Assembly (NCBI GenBank): GCA_023133655.1
Contig: JAGLWB010000126.1
Location: 1 to 48,555, forward strand
From: Bacteroidales bacterium
Lineage (GTDB): Bacteria > Bacteroidota > Bacteroidia > Bacteroidales > JAGONC01
Length of the DNA stretch: 48,555 bases
Reading direction: 5' to 3'
A program made the translations under genes and the position numbers. The notes under the pieces are model-generated. The model was not told the origin of the DNA. It was given only the letters and a program-made list of their open reading frames with translations, and ran no database searches. The first letter of the stretch is position 1, and each line of letters opens with the position of its first letter. This document shows positions 1 to 8,728 of this stretch, piece after piece.

Positions 1-88
1 CCTGGTATTTAAAAGCTTGTGGTGCCTGAGCCAGGATTGTGGTAATAGCTAAAAGCGCAACTGTTAAGGTAAGAAGTAGTTTTTTCAT
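1..88 (-). CDS. Partial secreted protein, N-terminus only (signal peptide MKKLLLTLTVALLAITTILAQAPQAFKYQ...)
   Basis: Reverse complement of 1-88 opens with ATG and a classical signal peptide; runs off the window edge. Not in the ORF track because it is truncated. Confidence 0.7.
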   Translation of the reverse strand, partial: MKKLLLTLTVALLAITTILAQAPQAFKYQ

Positions 89-141
89 GATCATTACGTT
101 AATTAGGGTTATTAAATAATTGATTGCAATAAAAAGTAAAG

Positions 142-642
142 CTAGAATTTAACTTTTAGTATCTTAAAGGAGTGTGTCCGGGATGTATGGATATTGGTTA
201 CCTTTAATAAAAACATGTTGGTAGCATAACTGCTTAAATCAACCTGTTCCTTAAAGGTTTCGTTCATTATATCCCGTTCCAACAGGCAATTTCCTAAAAA
301 ATCAAAGATTTCTAATTTTAGAAGTGTTAATTTTTCTTGTGATTGAATTTCAATGTTCACAAAGTCCTTAGCCGGGTTTGGAAAGACTTTCACATGGAAG
401 TTCAAATTCTCAGGATCATTAACACTTACTATTTGATAATAACTTTGTTGAAATCCCTGCGTGAGCATAAGAGATTCATTGGAAAAAGTTTCAATAACCG
501 CTTCTCCTAACGTCCAGCTCAAGGAAGCATTTTCATTTACAAAATAATCTCCTGATGTAGCAATAACATCTGGCGTAAGTGATTGCCCGAATGAAATAAC
601 AGACAATAAAAATGCACATAGCAGAATAGTAAGTTTTTTCAT
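142..642 (-). CDS. Small secreted protein with T9SS type A C-terminal sorting domain
   Basis: Signal peptide; C-terminal 'VFPNPAKDFVNIEIQ...LKLEIFDFLGN...DLSSYATNMFLLKVTN' pattern typical of Por secretion-system sorting domains. Confidence 0.8.
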   Translation of the reverse strand: MKKLTILLCAFLLSVISFGQSLTPDVIATSGDYFVNENASLSWTLGEAVIETFSNESLMLTQGFQQSYYQIVSVNDPENLNFHVKVFPNPAKDFVNIEIQSQEKLTLLKLEIFDFLGNCLLERDIMNETFKEQVDLSSYATNMFLLKVTNIHTSRTHSFKILKVKF

Positions 643-682
643 CTCATTTTCTTTTTAAAATGTGTAGAAAGTTAATTACTTA

Positions 683-713
683 CAAATATAGTATAAAAAA
701 AGGATGAAGTCAA
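683..713 (-). promoter_or_regulatory. Bacteroidetes-type promoter (TTG-N20-TATATTTG) for the 142..642 gene
   Basis: Minus strand reads TTGACTTCATCCTTTTTTTATACTATATTTG, matching the TTG/N19-21/TAnnTTTG consensus, about 40 bp upstream of the ATG. Confidence 0.7.
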
Positions 714-849
714 GTGTTTCTAAAAATATATTTATTTAGAATGTTATTTATTGGCAATTAACATCTATATAGTTATAGCTGTAATTATTATCTTTGCAGC
801 AATTTTATTAGATTGTGTGTTATTTCTAAAACTAATTATGGAGGTTAAA

Positions 850-1449
850 ATGATTAAAAGACTTTTAGCAATGTTTGTTATTTCTGTTTTTCTTGTTTCT
901 TGTGGAAGTAATTCCGGACCTGTAAATGAAGAAAAAGTAGCAGAGGTAGAAATACCGGTTTTGAGTATTGCTAATTTTGAAGATGAGGCTGGAAACTATA
1001 TTGGTGAGAATGTTATTATTGAAGGAACGGTGGTTCACGTTTGTCAACATGGTGGAAAACGGATGTTTCTCATTGATGAAGACCCTGATGTTAGAATAAA
1101 AATTACCGTAGGAAACGATATTCCCAGTTTTGAAGTGGAACTGGAAGGCAGCGAAGTGGTTGTTTATGGTTTTATTGACGAACTCAGAATTGATGAGGAT
1201 TACCTGGTTCAATGGGAAGCAGAGCTTGCGGAAGAGTCTGAAATGACAGAGGAAGAAGATGGAGAAGGCCATCAAGGGCAACATAATGGAATGGGAGAAC
1301 AAGCTGATCAGGGTGAACATGTTGAAGCTTTGGAAATGATCAAGGAATACAGAGATCAAATAGCAGCTAGTGAAAAAGGTTATCTTTCATTCTTGTCTAT
1401 TGTTTGTAACGAGTTTGAAGAAAAACTGGATGAAACCAATATTCAGTAG
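850..1449 (+). CDS. Lipoprotein with OB-fold-like domain and acidic/His-rich tail
   Basis: MIKRLLAMFVISVFLVSC lipobox; 'NVIIEGTVVHVCQHGGKRMFLIDEDPDVRIKITVG' resembles an OB fold. The track start at 751 is TTG; a TATCTTTG box at 789-796 favours the ATG at 850. Confidence 0.65.
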   Translation: MIKRLLAMFVISVFLVSCGSNSGPVNEEKVAEVEIPVLSIANFEDEAGNYIGENVIIEGTVVHVCQHGGKRMFLIDEDPDVRIKITVGNDIPSFEVELEGSEVVVYGFIDELRIDEDYLVQWEAELAEESEMTEEEDGEGHQGQHNGMGEQADQGEHVEALEMIKEYRDQIAASEKGYLSFLSIVCNEFEEKLDETNIQ

Positions 1450-1454
1450 GAGAT

Positions 1455-2012
1455 ATGGCAAAAATTAAGTGGAGGAAGTGGAACCGGGCCACGCATCGGG
1501 ATTTTGGTTATTTTTTCGTTGGCATGTCAATTATCTATGGATTGTCGGGAATAGCCTTAAATCATATGCGTGACTGGAATCCTAATTATACTATTAATAC
1601 GCGTGAAGTTGTAGTGGATTTGCCAGCAAATACACTGGCAATAAATGAAGCGCAGGTTTTTTCAATTCTTGAAACAATTGGAGAACGGAAGGGATTTAAA
1701 AAGTACTATTTTCCCAATGAATCAACGCTTAAGGTATTCCTGCATGGAGGATCAGTTACATTTGACCTGACAAGCGGCAATGGATTTGTGGAGAAAATTA
1801 AAAAACGGCCTGTTTTCTATCAGGTTAACTTTCTTCACTATAATCCGGGGATATGGTGGAAATATTTCTCTGATATTTTTTCGGGTGCTTTGATTCTGCT
1901 TGCTATTACAGGGCTGTTTATCTTAAAAGGAAAGAATGGTATTAAAGGTAGAGGTGCCTGGCTTACTGCTTTGGGTATCATAATACCCATTATCTTCCTC
2001 TTTTTTTATTAG
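1455..2012 (+). CDS. PepSY-associated TM helix domain protein
   Basis: 'ATHRDFGYFFVGMSIIYGLSGIALNH' N-terminal TM and C-terminal TM helices resemble the PepSY_TM family; 5 bp downstream of the lipoprotein gene. Confidence 0.7.
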   Translation: MAKIKWRKWNRATHRDFGYFFVGMSIIYGLSGIALNHMRDWNPNYTINTREVVVDLPANTLAINEAQVFSILETIGERKGFKKYYFPNESTLKVFLHGGSVTFDLTSGNGFVEKIKKRPVFYQVNFLHYNPGIWWKYFSDIFSGALILLAITGLFILKGKNGIKGRGAWLTALGIIIPIIFLFFY

Positions 2013-2021
2013 CAATTTTAT

Positions 2022-3392
2022 TTACCTGAAAAGGTATGAGATTACGTCATCAATACTGCCTTTGTCGATAATTTCTATCTTATACTTGTTCCTATTCACT
2101 CCTTTCATTCCAAATTTTGAAAGTAATATACTTTTGAACCCTTGTTTTTCTGCCTCCATGATGCGCTGTTCGATCCGGTTTACAGCACGCACCTCTCCTG
2201 AAAGCCCAATTTCGGCAGCAAAACAAATATTTGGATCCAGTGGAATATCTTCATTTGATGATAAAACGGCACAAACCACAGCCAGATCAATGGCAGGATC
2301 GTCAACTTTTATACCTCCTGCAATATTAAGGAAAACATCTTTTACCCCTAGCCTGAAGCCACTCCTTTTTTCAAGAACGGCGAGTAACATGTTTAACCGC
2401 CGTGCATCGAATCCGGTGGAAGAACGCTGGGGAGTTCCGTAGGCGGCAGTGCTGACCAAGGCTTGCGTTTCTATCAATATAGGCCGGATACCTTCAATTG
2501 TTGCTGCAATGGTAATTCCACTTAAATTATTATCACGTTGGGAGATTAAAATTTCCGATGGGTTCGAAACCTCCTTCAGCCCTGTCTGCTGCATCTCATA
2601 AATTCCAATTTCTGATGTTGAACCAAACCGGTTTTTTGTTGCCCGTAGGATCCGAAAAACATAATTTCTGTCGCCTTCAAACTGAAGGACTGTATCGACC
2701 ATATGTTCCAGGATCTTAGGTCCTGCAAGGCCACCTTCTTTGGTGATATGCCCGATAAGCAATACAGGGGTGCCACTCATTTTAGCATACCGGTGAAACT
2801 CACCTGCGCATTCTTTGATCTGTGAAATGCTACCTGCTGAAGAGTCAATGGAATCGGTATGAAGGGCTTGAATGGAATCAATGATTACAAGCTTAGGCCT
2901 TAACCTTTCAATGTGTTTAAATATATGCTGGGTAGATGTTTCGTTTAATATATAACAATCAGGGTTTTCTTTCCCGATACGTTTGGCTCTAAGGCTTATT
3001 TGCTGACTGCTTTCTTCCCCTGTAACATAAAATACACGACTGTTTTTAATGTTTAAGGCAAGCTGTAACATCAATGTTGACTTTCCAATACCAGGTTCTC
3101 CGCCAATTAGCACCAGAGATCCCGGAACAAGCCCTCCCCCAAGCACTCTGTTAAGTTCATCATCGCTTGTATTGATGCGTATTGTGTCGGTCCATTCAAT
3201 CTCATTGATGAGCTGTGGTTTGTCAATAGGTTTTAAATACGACAGGTCGTGAGCTTGCTTGTAATCACCATCCCGTCGTATCACTTCTTCAATATAAGTG
3301 TTCCATTCCCCGCACGAAGGGCATTTTCCAATCCACTTAGGCGACTGAGCTCCGCAGTTCTGGCAGAAATATGCTGATTTTACTTTTCCCAT
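2022..3392 (-). CDS. radA: DNA repair protein RadA
   Basis: N-terminal zinc finger CQNCGAQSPKWIGKCPSCGEW, Walker A GGEPGIGKST, KNRFG motif, Lon-like C-terminus. Confidence 0.97.
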   Translation of the reverse strand: MGKVKSAYFCQNCGAQSPKWIGKCPSCGEWNTYIEEVIRRDGDYKQAHDLSYLKPIDKPQLINEIEWTDTIRINTSDDELNRVLGGGLVPGSLVLIGGEPGIGKSTLMLQLALNIKNSRVFYVTGEESSQQISLRAKRIGKENPDCYILNETSTQHIFKHIERLRPKLVIIDSIQALHTDSIDSSAGSISQIKECAGEFHRYAKMSGTPVLLIGHITKEGGLAGPKILEHMVDTVLQFEGDRNYVFRILRATKNRFGSTSEIGIYEMQQTGLKEVSNPSEILISQRDNNLSGITIAATIEGIRPILIETQALVSTAAYGTPQRSSTGFDARRLNMLLAVLEKRSGFRLGVKDVFLNIAGGIKVDDPAIDLAVVCAVLSSNEDIPLDPNICFAAEIGLSGEVRAVNRIEQRIMEAEKQGFKSILLSKFGMKGVNRNKYKIEIIDKGSIDDVISYLFR

Positions 3393-3403
3393 GGCATCGC
3401 TTC

Positions 3404-3536
3404 AAATAAGAACAAAGATAAAAGAACAAAGACAAAAGAACAAAGATAAAAGAACAAAGATAAAAGATAAAAGATAAAAGATAAATGATATAAGATATAA
3501 GATATAAGAGTAAAGAAAAATGATAAAAGATATAGG
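3404..3536. repeat. Degenerate 7-bp tandem repeat, about 19 units (consensus A[A/T][C/A]AAAG / ATAAAAG)
   Basis: Phased reading: aaataag aacaaag ataaaag aacaaag acaaaag aacaaag ataaaag aacaaag ataaaag x3 ataaatg atataag x3 agtaaag aaaaatg ataaaag atatagg. Confidence 0.9.
3413..3444 (-). promoter_or_regulatory. Putative radA promoter within the heptad repeat (TTTG-N20-TATCTTTG)
   Basis: Minus strand: TTTG at 3444-3441, 20-nt spacer, TATCTTTG at 3420-3413, 20 nt upstream of the radA ATG. Confidence 0.55.
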
Positions 3537-3557
3537 AAGAAGTTAATTTAAATAATC

Positions 3558-4052
3558 TTAATCAAGATCCTTGATTTTTTGTATGATTGAGGTTGTAGAG
3601 TATCCGGGTAACAGGTCGATCGTAACAACTTCCCCACCGTTTTCTTTTACAATATCATGTCCTACAATATCCTCACTTTTGTAATCTGACCCTTTTACCA
3701 GAATATCAGGTTTTACTTTTTTGATCAGGTTGTAAGGTGTATCTTCATCAAACAAAATTATTGCATCAATAAAAAATAAAGCTGCAAGGTTTTGGGCGCG
3801 TGCCACTTCATCATTAACTGGTCGCCCTTTCCCTTTTAAACGTTTAACGGAAGCGTCAGTATTCAATCCAATGATTAAAATATTGCCCAGGTCAGCAGCT
3901 TTAGACAGGTAATCGATATGCCCACGATGAATGATGTCAAAGCAACCGTTGGTGAAAACGATTTTTTTTCCCATAAGACGCCAAAAAGTCACAGACTTTC
4001 GAAGCTCCTCATTGTCAAGGATTTTAGCATTTAAAACATCAAGCTTTTGCAT
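3558..4052 (-). CDS. rfaE2: D-glycero-beta-D-manno-heptose 1-phosphate adenylyltransferase
   Basis: 'GKKIVFTNGCFDIIHRGHIDYLSKAADLGNILIIGLNTDASVKRLKGKGRPVN' cytidylyltransferase-like fold with HxGH. Confidence 0.93.
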   Translation of the reverse strand: MQKLDVLNAKILDNEELRKSVTFWRLMGKKIVFTNGCFDIIHRGHIDYLSKAADLGNILIIGLNTDASVKRLKGKGRPVNDEVARAQNLAALFFIDAIILFDEDTPYNLIKKVKPDILVKGSDYKSEDIVGHDIVKENGGEVVTIDLLPGYSTTSIIQKIKDLD

Positions 4053-5052
4053 TTTTTGATCTGTTAATCATAGGTAACAAAGATAAGGAAACGATTCCTG
4101 CAACAATGATCATTATGGTTTGGGCTGACCATAAAAGCCAACCCATGGCGTAACCTTTGGTTTCAGGAATATGATACAAAAGCAGCGTTCCTGCGACAAT
4201 CGCCGGATAAATCCCAATTCCTCCCTGAACTAGAATGATCCCGATGGAGGCAAAAACAAAAACAGCAAAACCTGACACCAGGCTTAATGAACTTGTTTCT
4301 TCCATGCTAAAAAATACGACATAAGTCATTATGAAATATAAACTCCAGATTGCAATAGAATGGAAGATAAACAACCATGGCTTCTCAATCAAAACAAGTG
4401 ATTTAAGCCCTTCAATGAAACCTATAATGATCTCTTTAATTTTAATATAAATTTTTGTGTGTGAGATTTTTTTTCTGAGAATAAAAAATACGATAATCAC
4501 AATTACCAAACCAACGAAAAAATATAGCAGCATCATATTCGGGTTGAAGTTTGTAAACTTCTCTGAGAAAGGAGTGTAGATTTTTTGATCTATGTATGAA
4601 TTAAGTTTATTGAATTGCAAGGACAGGTTAATAAAAAAAAGTAAAACAAATGTAATCAGGTCAATGGCACGTTCAGTAAACACTGTTCCAAATGATTTGT
4701 TAAAAGGAATTTTTTCGTATTTGGCTAAAATCCCGCAGCGACTTACTTCTCCCAGGCGTGGCAAAGCAAGGTTAGCAAAGTATCCGATGAAGACAGCAGA
4801 AAATACATTAATGAAACGAGGATTGTACCCCATTGGCTTCAATAGCATCTTCCAGCGTAGTGTCCTGCTGGTATGGCTTAGGATTCCCAATCCCACTGAT
4901 AACACGATCCACCAATAGTTAGCTTGTTTAAATGAATGGAATATTTCTTTTTTTTCAACAGGAGTAAGGTTTCTCATAAATATCCATATGAAAAATAACC
5001 CAATCCCAAGAAAAAACAGGAACTTCCCTGTTAAAATCAATGTTTTTTTCAA
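4039..5052 (-). CDS. Lysylphosphatidylglycerol synthase-like TM protein (UPF0104/YbhN family)
   Basis: Multi-TM protein with 'RTLRWKMLLKPMGYNPRFINVFSAVFIGYFANLALPRLGEVSRCGIL'. The track ATG at 5121 overlaps panD by 65 bp; TTG at 5052 is an alternative start. Confidence 0.8.
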   Translation of the reverse strand: MKKTLILTGKFLFFLGIGLFFIWIFMRNLTPVEKKEIFHSFKQANYWWIVLSVGLGILSHTSRTLRWKMLLKPMGYNPRFINVFSAVFIGYFANLALPRLGEVSRCGILAKYEKIPFNKSFGTVFTERAIDLITFVLLFFINLSLQFNKLNSYIDQKIYTPFSEKFTNFNPNMMLLYFFVGLVIVIIVFFILRKKISHTKIYIKIKEIIIGFIEGLKSLVLIEKPWLFIFHSIAIWSLYFIMTYVVFFSMEETSSLSLVSGFAVFVFASIGIILVQGGIGIYPAIVAGTLLLYHIPETKGYAMGWLLWSAQTIMIIVAGIVSLSLLPMINRSKNAKA

Positions 5053-5056
5053 GCGT

Positions 5057-5404
5057 TTACTTAAGTTTATTGTTTTTATCAGGGAATATGATTGCTGGAG
5101 TAAACAATTTTGCTTCGGCAAAATCCATCATGGCATAAGAAGCAATGATGATCAGATCGCCAATGGCCACTTTTCTGGCTGCAGCGCCATTTATAGAAAT
5201 CTCTCCCGAATTACGCTTACCTTTTATTACATAAGTCTCAAATCGTTCACCATTGGTGATGTTATAAACATGAACCTTCTCGTTGGTTATGATATTGGAA
5301 GCATCCATCAAATCCTCATCAATCGTAATACTACCTATATAATTAAGGTCAGCATCTGTTATGGTCGCCCTGTGAATTTTTGATTTAAGTATTTCTATTT
5401 GCAT
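5057..5404 (-). CDS. panD: Aspartate 1-decarboxylase
   Basis: [29 protein letters not shown] with the Gly-Ser self-cleavage site; next to panC. Confidence 0.97.
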   Translation of the reverse strand: MQIEILKSKIHRATITDADLNYIGSITIDEDLMDASNIITNEKVHVYNITNGERFETYVIKGKRNSGEISINGAAARKVAIGDLIIIASYAMMDFAEAKLFTPAIIFPDKNNKLK

Positions 5405-5416
5405 GATGGTGCAAAG

Positions 5417-6262
5417 TTACGAAATTAAAATTATATTATCTATCAACCTGATTTTACCAAGGTGAACAGCAACACATGCAATTATCTTTTTACACTCACC
5501 CCACTCTTTAACAGGCTGCAAGGTTTCCATATCTACAATTTCAAAATATTCAAATTTAATTGAAGGATATTTATTAAACTCTTCCTTTATCCATTTACCT
5601 GATGCTTCAACCGGCAGAGAAGGGACTTTTTCTTTAGCTTGCTTTAATAGTTGAAAGATAACAGGAGCTTCTTTGCGCTCAGCAGGAGTTAATCGCACAT
5701 TCCTTGAACTCATGGCCAATCCGTCATTCTCTCTGATAATGGGGCATGGCACAATATTAACTGGAATATTGTTTTTCTTAACAAGATATTGAATAATAGC
5801 AAGTTGCTGAAAATCTTTTTCTCCAAAATAGGCTTTATCTGGCATGATGATCTCAAAAAGCTTCCTTACCACAATGGCCACTCCATTAAAATGACCGGGA
5901 CGATGTTTACCTTCCATTACCTTATCCAGTTGCCCAAAGTCATATTGAGTATTAACAGGTTCGGGGTACATTTCGTCATTTGATGGCATAAATACCATGT
6001 TACATCCCGATGACTTAAGCTTTTGAAAATCAGAGGTAGTTTCCCGTGGATAATTTTTCAGGTCAGATTTTTTGTTGAATTGAATAGGGTTAACAAAAAT
6101 ACTGCAGACAGTAAAATTATTTTCTTTTAGCGATTGTTCGATCAGGGAAATGTGGCCGCGGTGTAATGCTCCCATGGTTGGGACAAAGCCGACAGATAAT
6201 CCCCGGGCTTTCACCGTTTTTAAAAAATTGTGCGTTTCGGATATTTTTTCAAAGACTCTCAT
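5417..6262 (-). CDS. panC: Pantothenate synthetase
   Basis: 'VGFVPTMGALHRGHISLIEQS', 'VFVNPIQFN', 'YFGEKDFQQLAIIQ', 'GLAMSSRN'. Confidence 0.97.
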   Translation of the reverse strand: MRVFEKISETHNFLKTVKARGLSVGFVPTMGALHRGHISLIEQSLKENNFTVCSIFVNPIQFNKKSDLKNYPRETTSDFQKLKSSGCNMVFMPSNDEMYPEPVNTQYDFGQLDKVMEGKHRPGHFNGVAIVVRKLFEIIMPDKAYFGEKDFQQLAIIQYLVKKNNIPVNIVPCPIIRENDGLAMSSRNVRLTPAERKEAPVIFQLLKQAKEKVPSLPVEASGKWIKEEFNKYPSIKFEYFEIVDMETLQPVKEWGECKKIIACVAVHLGKIRLIDNIILIS

Positions 6263-6391
6263 GTATAAAAACTATAAATATAGATATTTTCATCAGAAAA
6301 CATGAAAAGATGTCATCTGTTTTCTCATTTTGTTGAACTTTTTTACCTTTATCCTGTTTTCATGAAATGCATTGATGAATAAACTGTTATA

Positions 6392-6623
6392 ATGAACCAT
6401 CATTCTCATGATCATAGTGGTTTGAATCAGAAAAATTTTCTTCCACATCCACTTTGAATGCCATATTGATTTACATGAAGACATAAGTATTAGCAAATCA
6501 GTAGCTATTCGAAAAAAAATTGAGGATTTGCTTGAGGAAAAGTTTTATATCTCTCACTGTACGATTCAGTTCGAGTTTAATACATGTGAAGATAAAAATT
6601 TGATTTATAATGGACAGTATTAA
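6392..6623 (+). pseudogene. Remnant of a cation diffusion facilitator (CDF) transporter: His-rich N-terminus joined out of frame to the C-terminal domain
   Basis: Frame 6392: MNHHSHDHSGLNQKNFLPHPL*. Frame 6450: HFECHIDLHEDISISKSVAIRKKIEDLLEEKFYISHCTIQFEFNTCEDKNLIYNGQY*, which resembles a CDF cytoplasmic domain (compare E. coli ZitB ...[40 protein letters not shown]). Confidence 0.7.
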
Positions 6624-6632
6624 TGTTTTAGG

Positions 6633-7442
6633 ATGGAAATAAACACCTTGATATTCGCATTTGGTCTGACTCTTTTTGCCGGCTTATCAACCGGAATAGG
6701 CAGTGCCCTGGCTTTTTTTGCAAAGCGGACCAATACAAAATTTTTATCTGTGGCTCTTGGCTTTTCTGCCGGTGTTATGATTTATGTTTCCATGATAGAA
6801 ATTTTTGCCAAAGCAAGAGATGCATTATCCCTGGAATTTGGGGATAGAGAAGGGTACTGGGCAACAGTTATTGCTTTTTTTGGAGGCATATTATTTATCG
6901 CTATCATTGATAAATTGATACCATCGTATGAAAATCCTCATGAGATGAGAAAAATAGAAGATCTATATGAGGAAAGCCAGGAAAAGAATCAAAAGCTGAT
7001 GCGTATGGGTTTGTTTACGGCCCTTGCCATCGCCATACATAATTTCCCGGAAGGCCTTGCTACGTTTACAGCTGCATTGACTGATCCCGGATTGGGTATT
7101 GCAATCGCAGTCGCCATCGCCATTCATAATATACCAGAAGGTATTGCCGTATCTGTTCCAATTTATTATGCTACCGGCAGCAGAAAAAAGGCTTTTTGGT
7201 ATTCTTTTCTTTCCGGGTTAGCAGAACCTGTTGGTGCCGTCATTGGCTTTTTGATCCTGATGCCGTTTCTGTCACCCGCTGTATTTGGTGTATTGTTTGC
7301 TGCAGTTGCCGGAATCATGGTTTTCATTTCCATCGATGAGCTTTTACCGGCAGCCGAGGAATATGGAGAACATCACCTGTCGATTTATGGCCTGATTGGA
7401 GGAATGGTTGTAATGGCGTTTAGTTTATTGATGTTTGTGTGA
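6633..7442 (+). CDS. zupT: ZIP family zinc transporter
   Basis: '[21 protein letters not shown]' and '[28 protein letters not shown]' ZIP signature motifs. Confidence 0.95.
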   Translation: MEINTLIFAFGLTLFAGLSTGIGSALAFFAKRTNTKFLSVALGFSAGVMIYVSMIEIFAKARDALSLEFGDREGYWATVIAFFGGILFIAIIDKLIPSYENPHEMRKIEDLYEESQEKNQKLMRMGLFTALAIAIHNFPEGLATFTAALTDPGLGIAIAVAIAIHNIPEGIAVSVPIYYATGSRKKAFWYSFLSGLAEPVGAVIGFLILMPFLSPAVFGVLFAAVAGIMVFISIDELLPAAEEYGEHHLSIYGLIGGMVVMAFSLLMFV

Positions 7443-8186
7443 TTATTTAACTTTAAGCTCGTCAATCATTTTCACCATTTTTTCATAGTGTGACCCCTTC
7501 CAGAAAACTTTCTTACAATCTTCGCATTGATAAAAGGAATGAAAAAATTTCCGGGTTCCTGGCTTAAGATAGTCGACAACATGCTGTTTTTCTATCTTTA
7601 ATATCTTTCCATTGCAATTCATACACCTGTTAAACGGCTTGAATTGGCTATAAAGATCCAGGCGATAGATCACCTCCCGTATCTGTTCTTTGGTGTCCTG
7701 GGAACGTAACCATAAACCATGAGTTACCTTGCCATTTCGCAAAATACCTATGTCACGTGTAAGAATAACTCGTCTTTCTTTAACTGCACGCTCAATGATC
7801 TCTTCATCATCAAAATCGTTTTCATAAGCAGAGTCAAACCCCAGCATTCGGAGATATCGTGCCAGCTTACCAAGGTGTACATCCAGGATGAACCGTATTA
7901 CCCTCAATGGTTCTGGGCGGAGATGTAATATTTCCGAAATATCAAAGCTTTCAAACACCGGATATACCGAAATCTTGTCGCCGTGGTTTGGATGGTGATT
8001 AAAGTTTACGGACTTCCCGTTAATCAGAATTAAGTCAATTTCAGTATGCGGCACTCCCAACGACTCAATTACATCTTTAATGGATGGAGCGCCCTGAAAT
8101 ATATGGGCAAAAGGCACCTTTTTTTTGTGCTCTGGCAGAAAATCATTCAGCTCTTCATAAAATCTGATATGTAGGGTCTTAGACAT
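7443..8186 (-). CDS. Mut7-C RNase (PIN-like) domain protein with N-terminal ubiquitin-like domain
   Basis: 'FILDVHLGKLARYLRMLGFDSAYENDFDDEEII...VILTRDIGIL' plus CxxC...CxxC ribbon. ATG at 8186 preferred over 8219 because TATCTTTG (8207-8200) overlaps the longer start. Confidence 0.88.
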   Translation of the reverse strand: MSKTLHIRFYEELNDFLPEHKKKVPFAHIFQGAPSIKDVIESLGVPHTEIDLILINGKSVNFNHHPNHGDKISVYPVFESFDISEILHLRPEPLRVIRFILDVHLGKLARYLRMLGFDSAYENDFDDEEIIERAVKERRVILTRDIGILRNGKVTHGLWLRSQDTKEQIREVIYRLDLYSQFKPFNRCMNCNGKILKIEKQHVVDYLKPGTRKFFHSFYQCEDCKKVFWKGSHYEKMVKMIDELKVK

Positions 8187-8327
8187 TGGATTTTTTATGC
8201 AAAGATACACTGACTGCATAAAAGAATTGTGATTGGGCTTTCTATTGATCGGTGGCTGATTTTTTTCAGAGGCAAGATAAAATAATTTTACCTTTGTGGC
8301 CAGTTTAATGAAAATTATTTTTACCCT

Positions 8328-8723
8328 ATGTATGAGCTGCTAAACGGGGAAACACTTTTGAAGTTTATTAAATTTGGTGCGGTTGGTATTTCCGGCCTGT
8401 TTGTCGATTTCGGGGTAACATTTTTGTGCAAGGAGATCCTTAAGATCCCCAAATATTTATCAAATGCCATTGGTTTTACAATGGCAGCATCAACAAATTA
8501 TGTATTAAACAGAATTTGGACTTTCCAAAGCCATGACCCGGGCATAGCGGTTGAATTTTCAAAGTTTTTTATTGTATCTCTTATTGGTCTGGGAATCAAC
8601 ACACTTGTTCTTTGGTTGCTGGTTAGTAAATTCAAAATGAATTTTTACCTTTCCAAGCTGTTTGCCATTGCTGTTGTTATGATTTGGAATTTTCTGGCAA
8701 ATTTGCTGTATACTTTTACCTGA
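8328..8723 (+). CDS. GtrA family protein
   Basis: 'FIKFGAVGISGLFVDFGVTFL...ATNYVLNRIWTFQS' motif; four TM helices. Confidence 0.9.
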   Translation: MYELLNGETLLKFIKFGAVGISGLFVDFGVTFLCKEILKIPKYLSNAIGFTMAASTNYVLNRIWTFQSHDPGIAVEFSKFFIVSLIGLGINTLVLWLLVSKFKMNFYLSKLFAIAVVMIWNFLANLLYTFT

Positions 8724-8728
8724 TTGGT

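Noticed and set aside
142-642. Very short T9SS cargo as a novel effector
   Set aside because: Small proteins with little beyond a sorting domain are common in T9SS-bearing Bacteroidetes.
865-1359. 164-aa minus ORF over the lipoprotein gene
   Set aside because: Antisense to a better-supported gene with lipobox and promoter; no recognisable domain.
3404-3536. Heptad array as a CRISPR
   Set aside because: Units are 7 bp with no spacers and no cas genes nearby.
6293-6496. 67-aa minus ORF
   Set aside because: Antisense to the CDF remnant; composition not protein-like.
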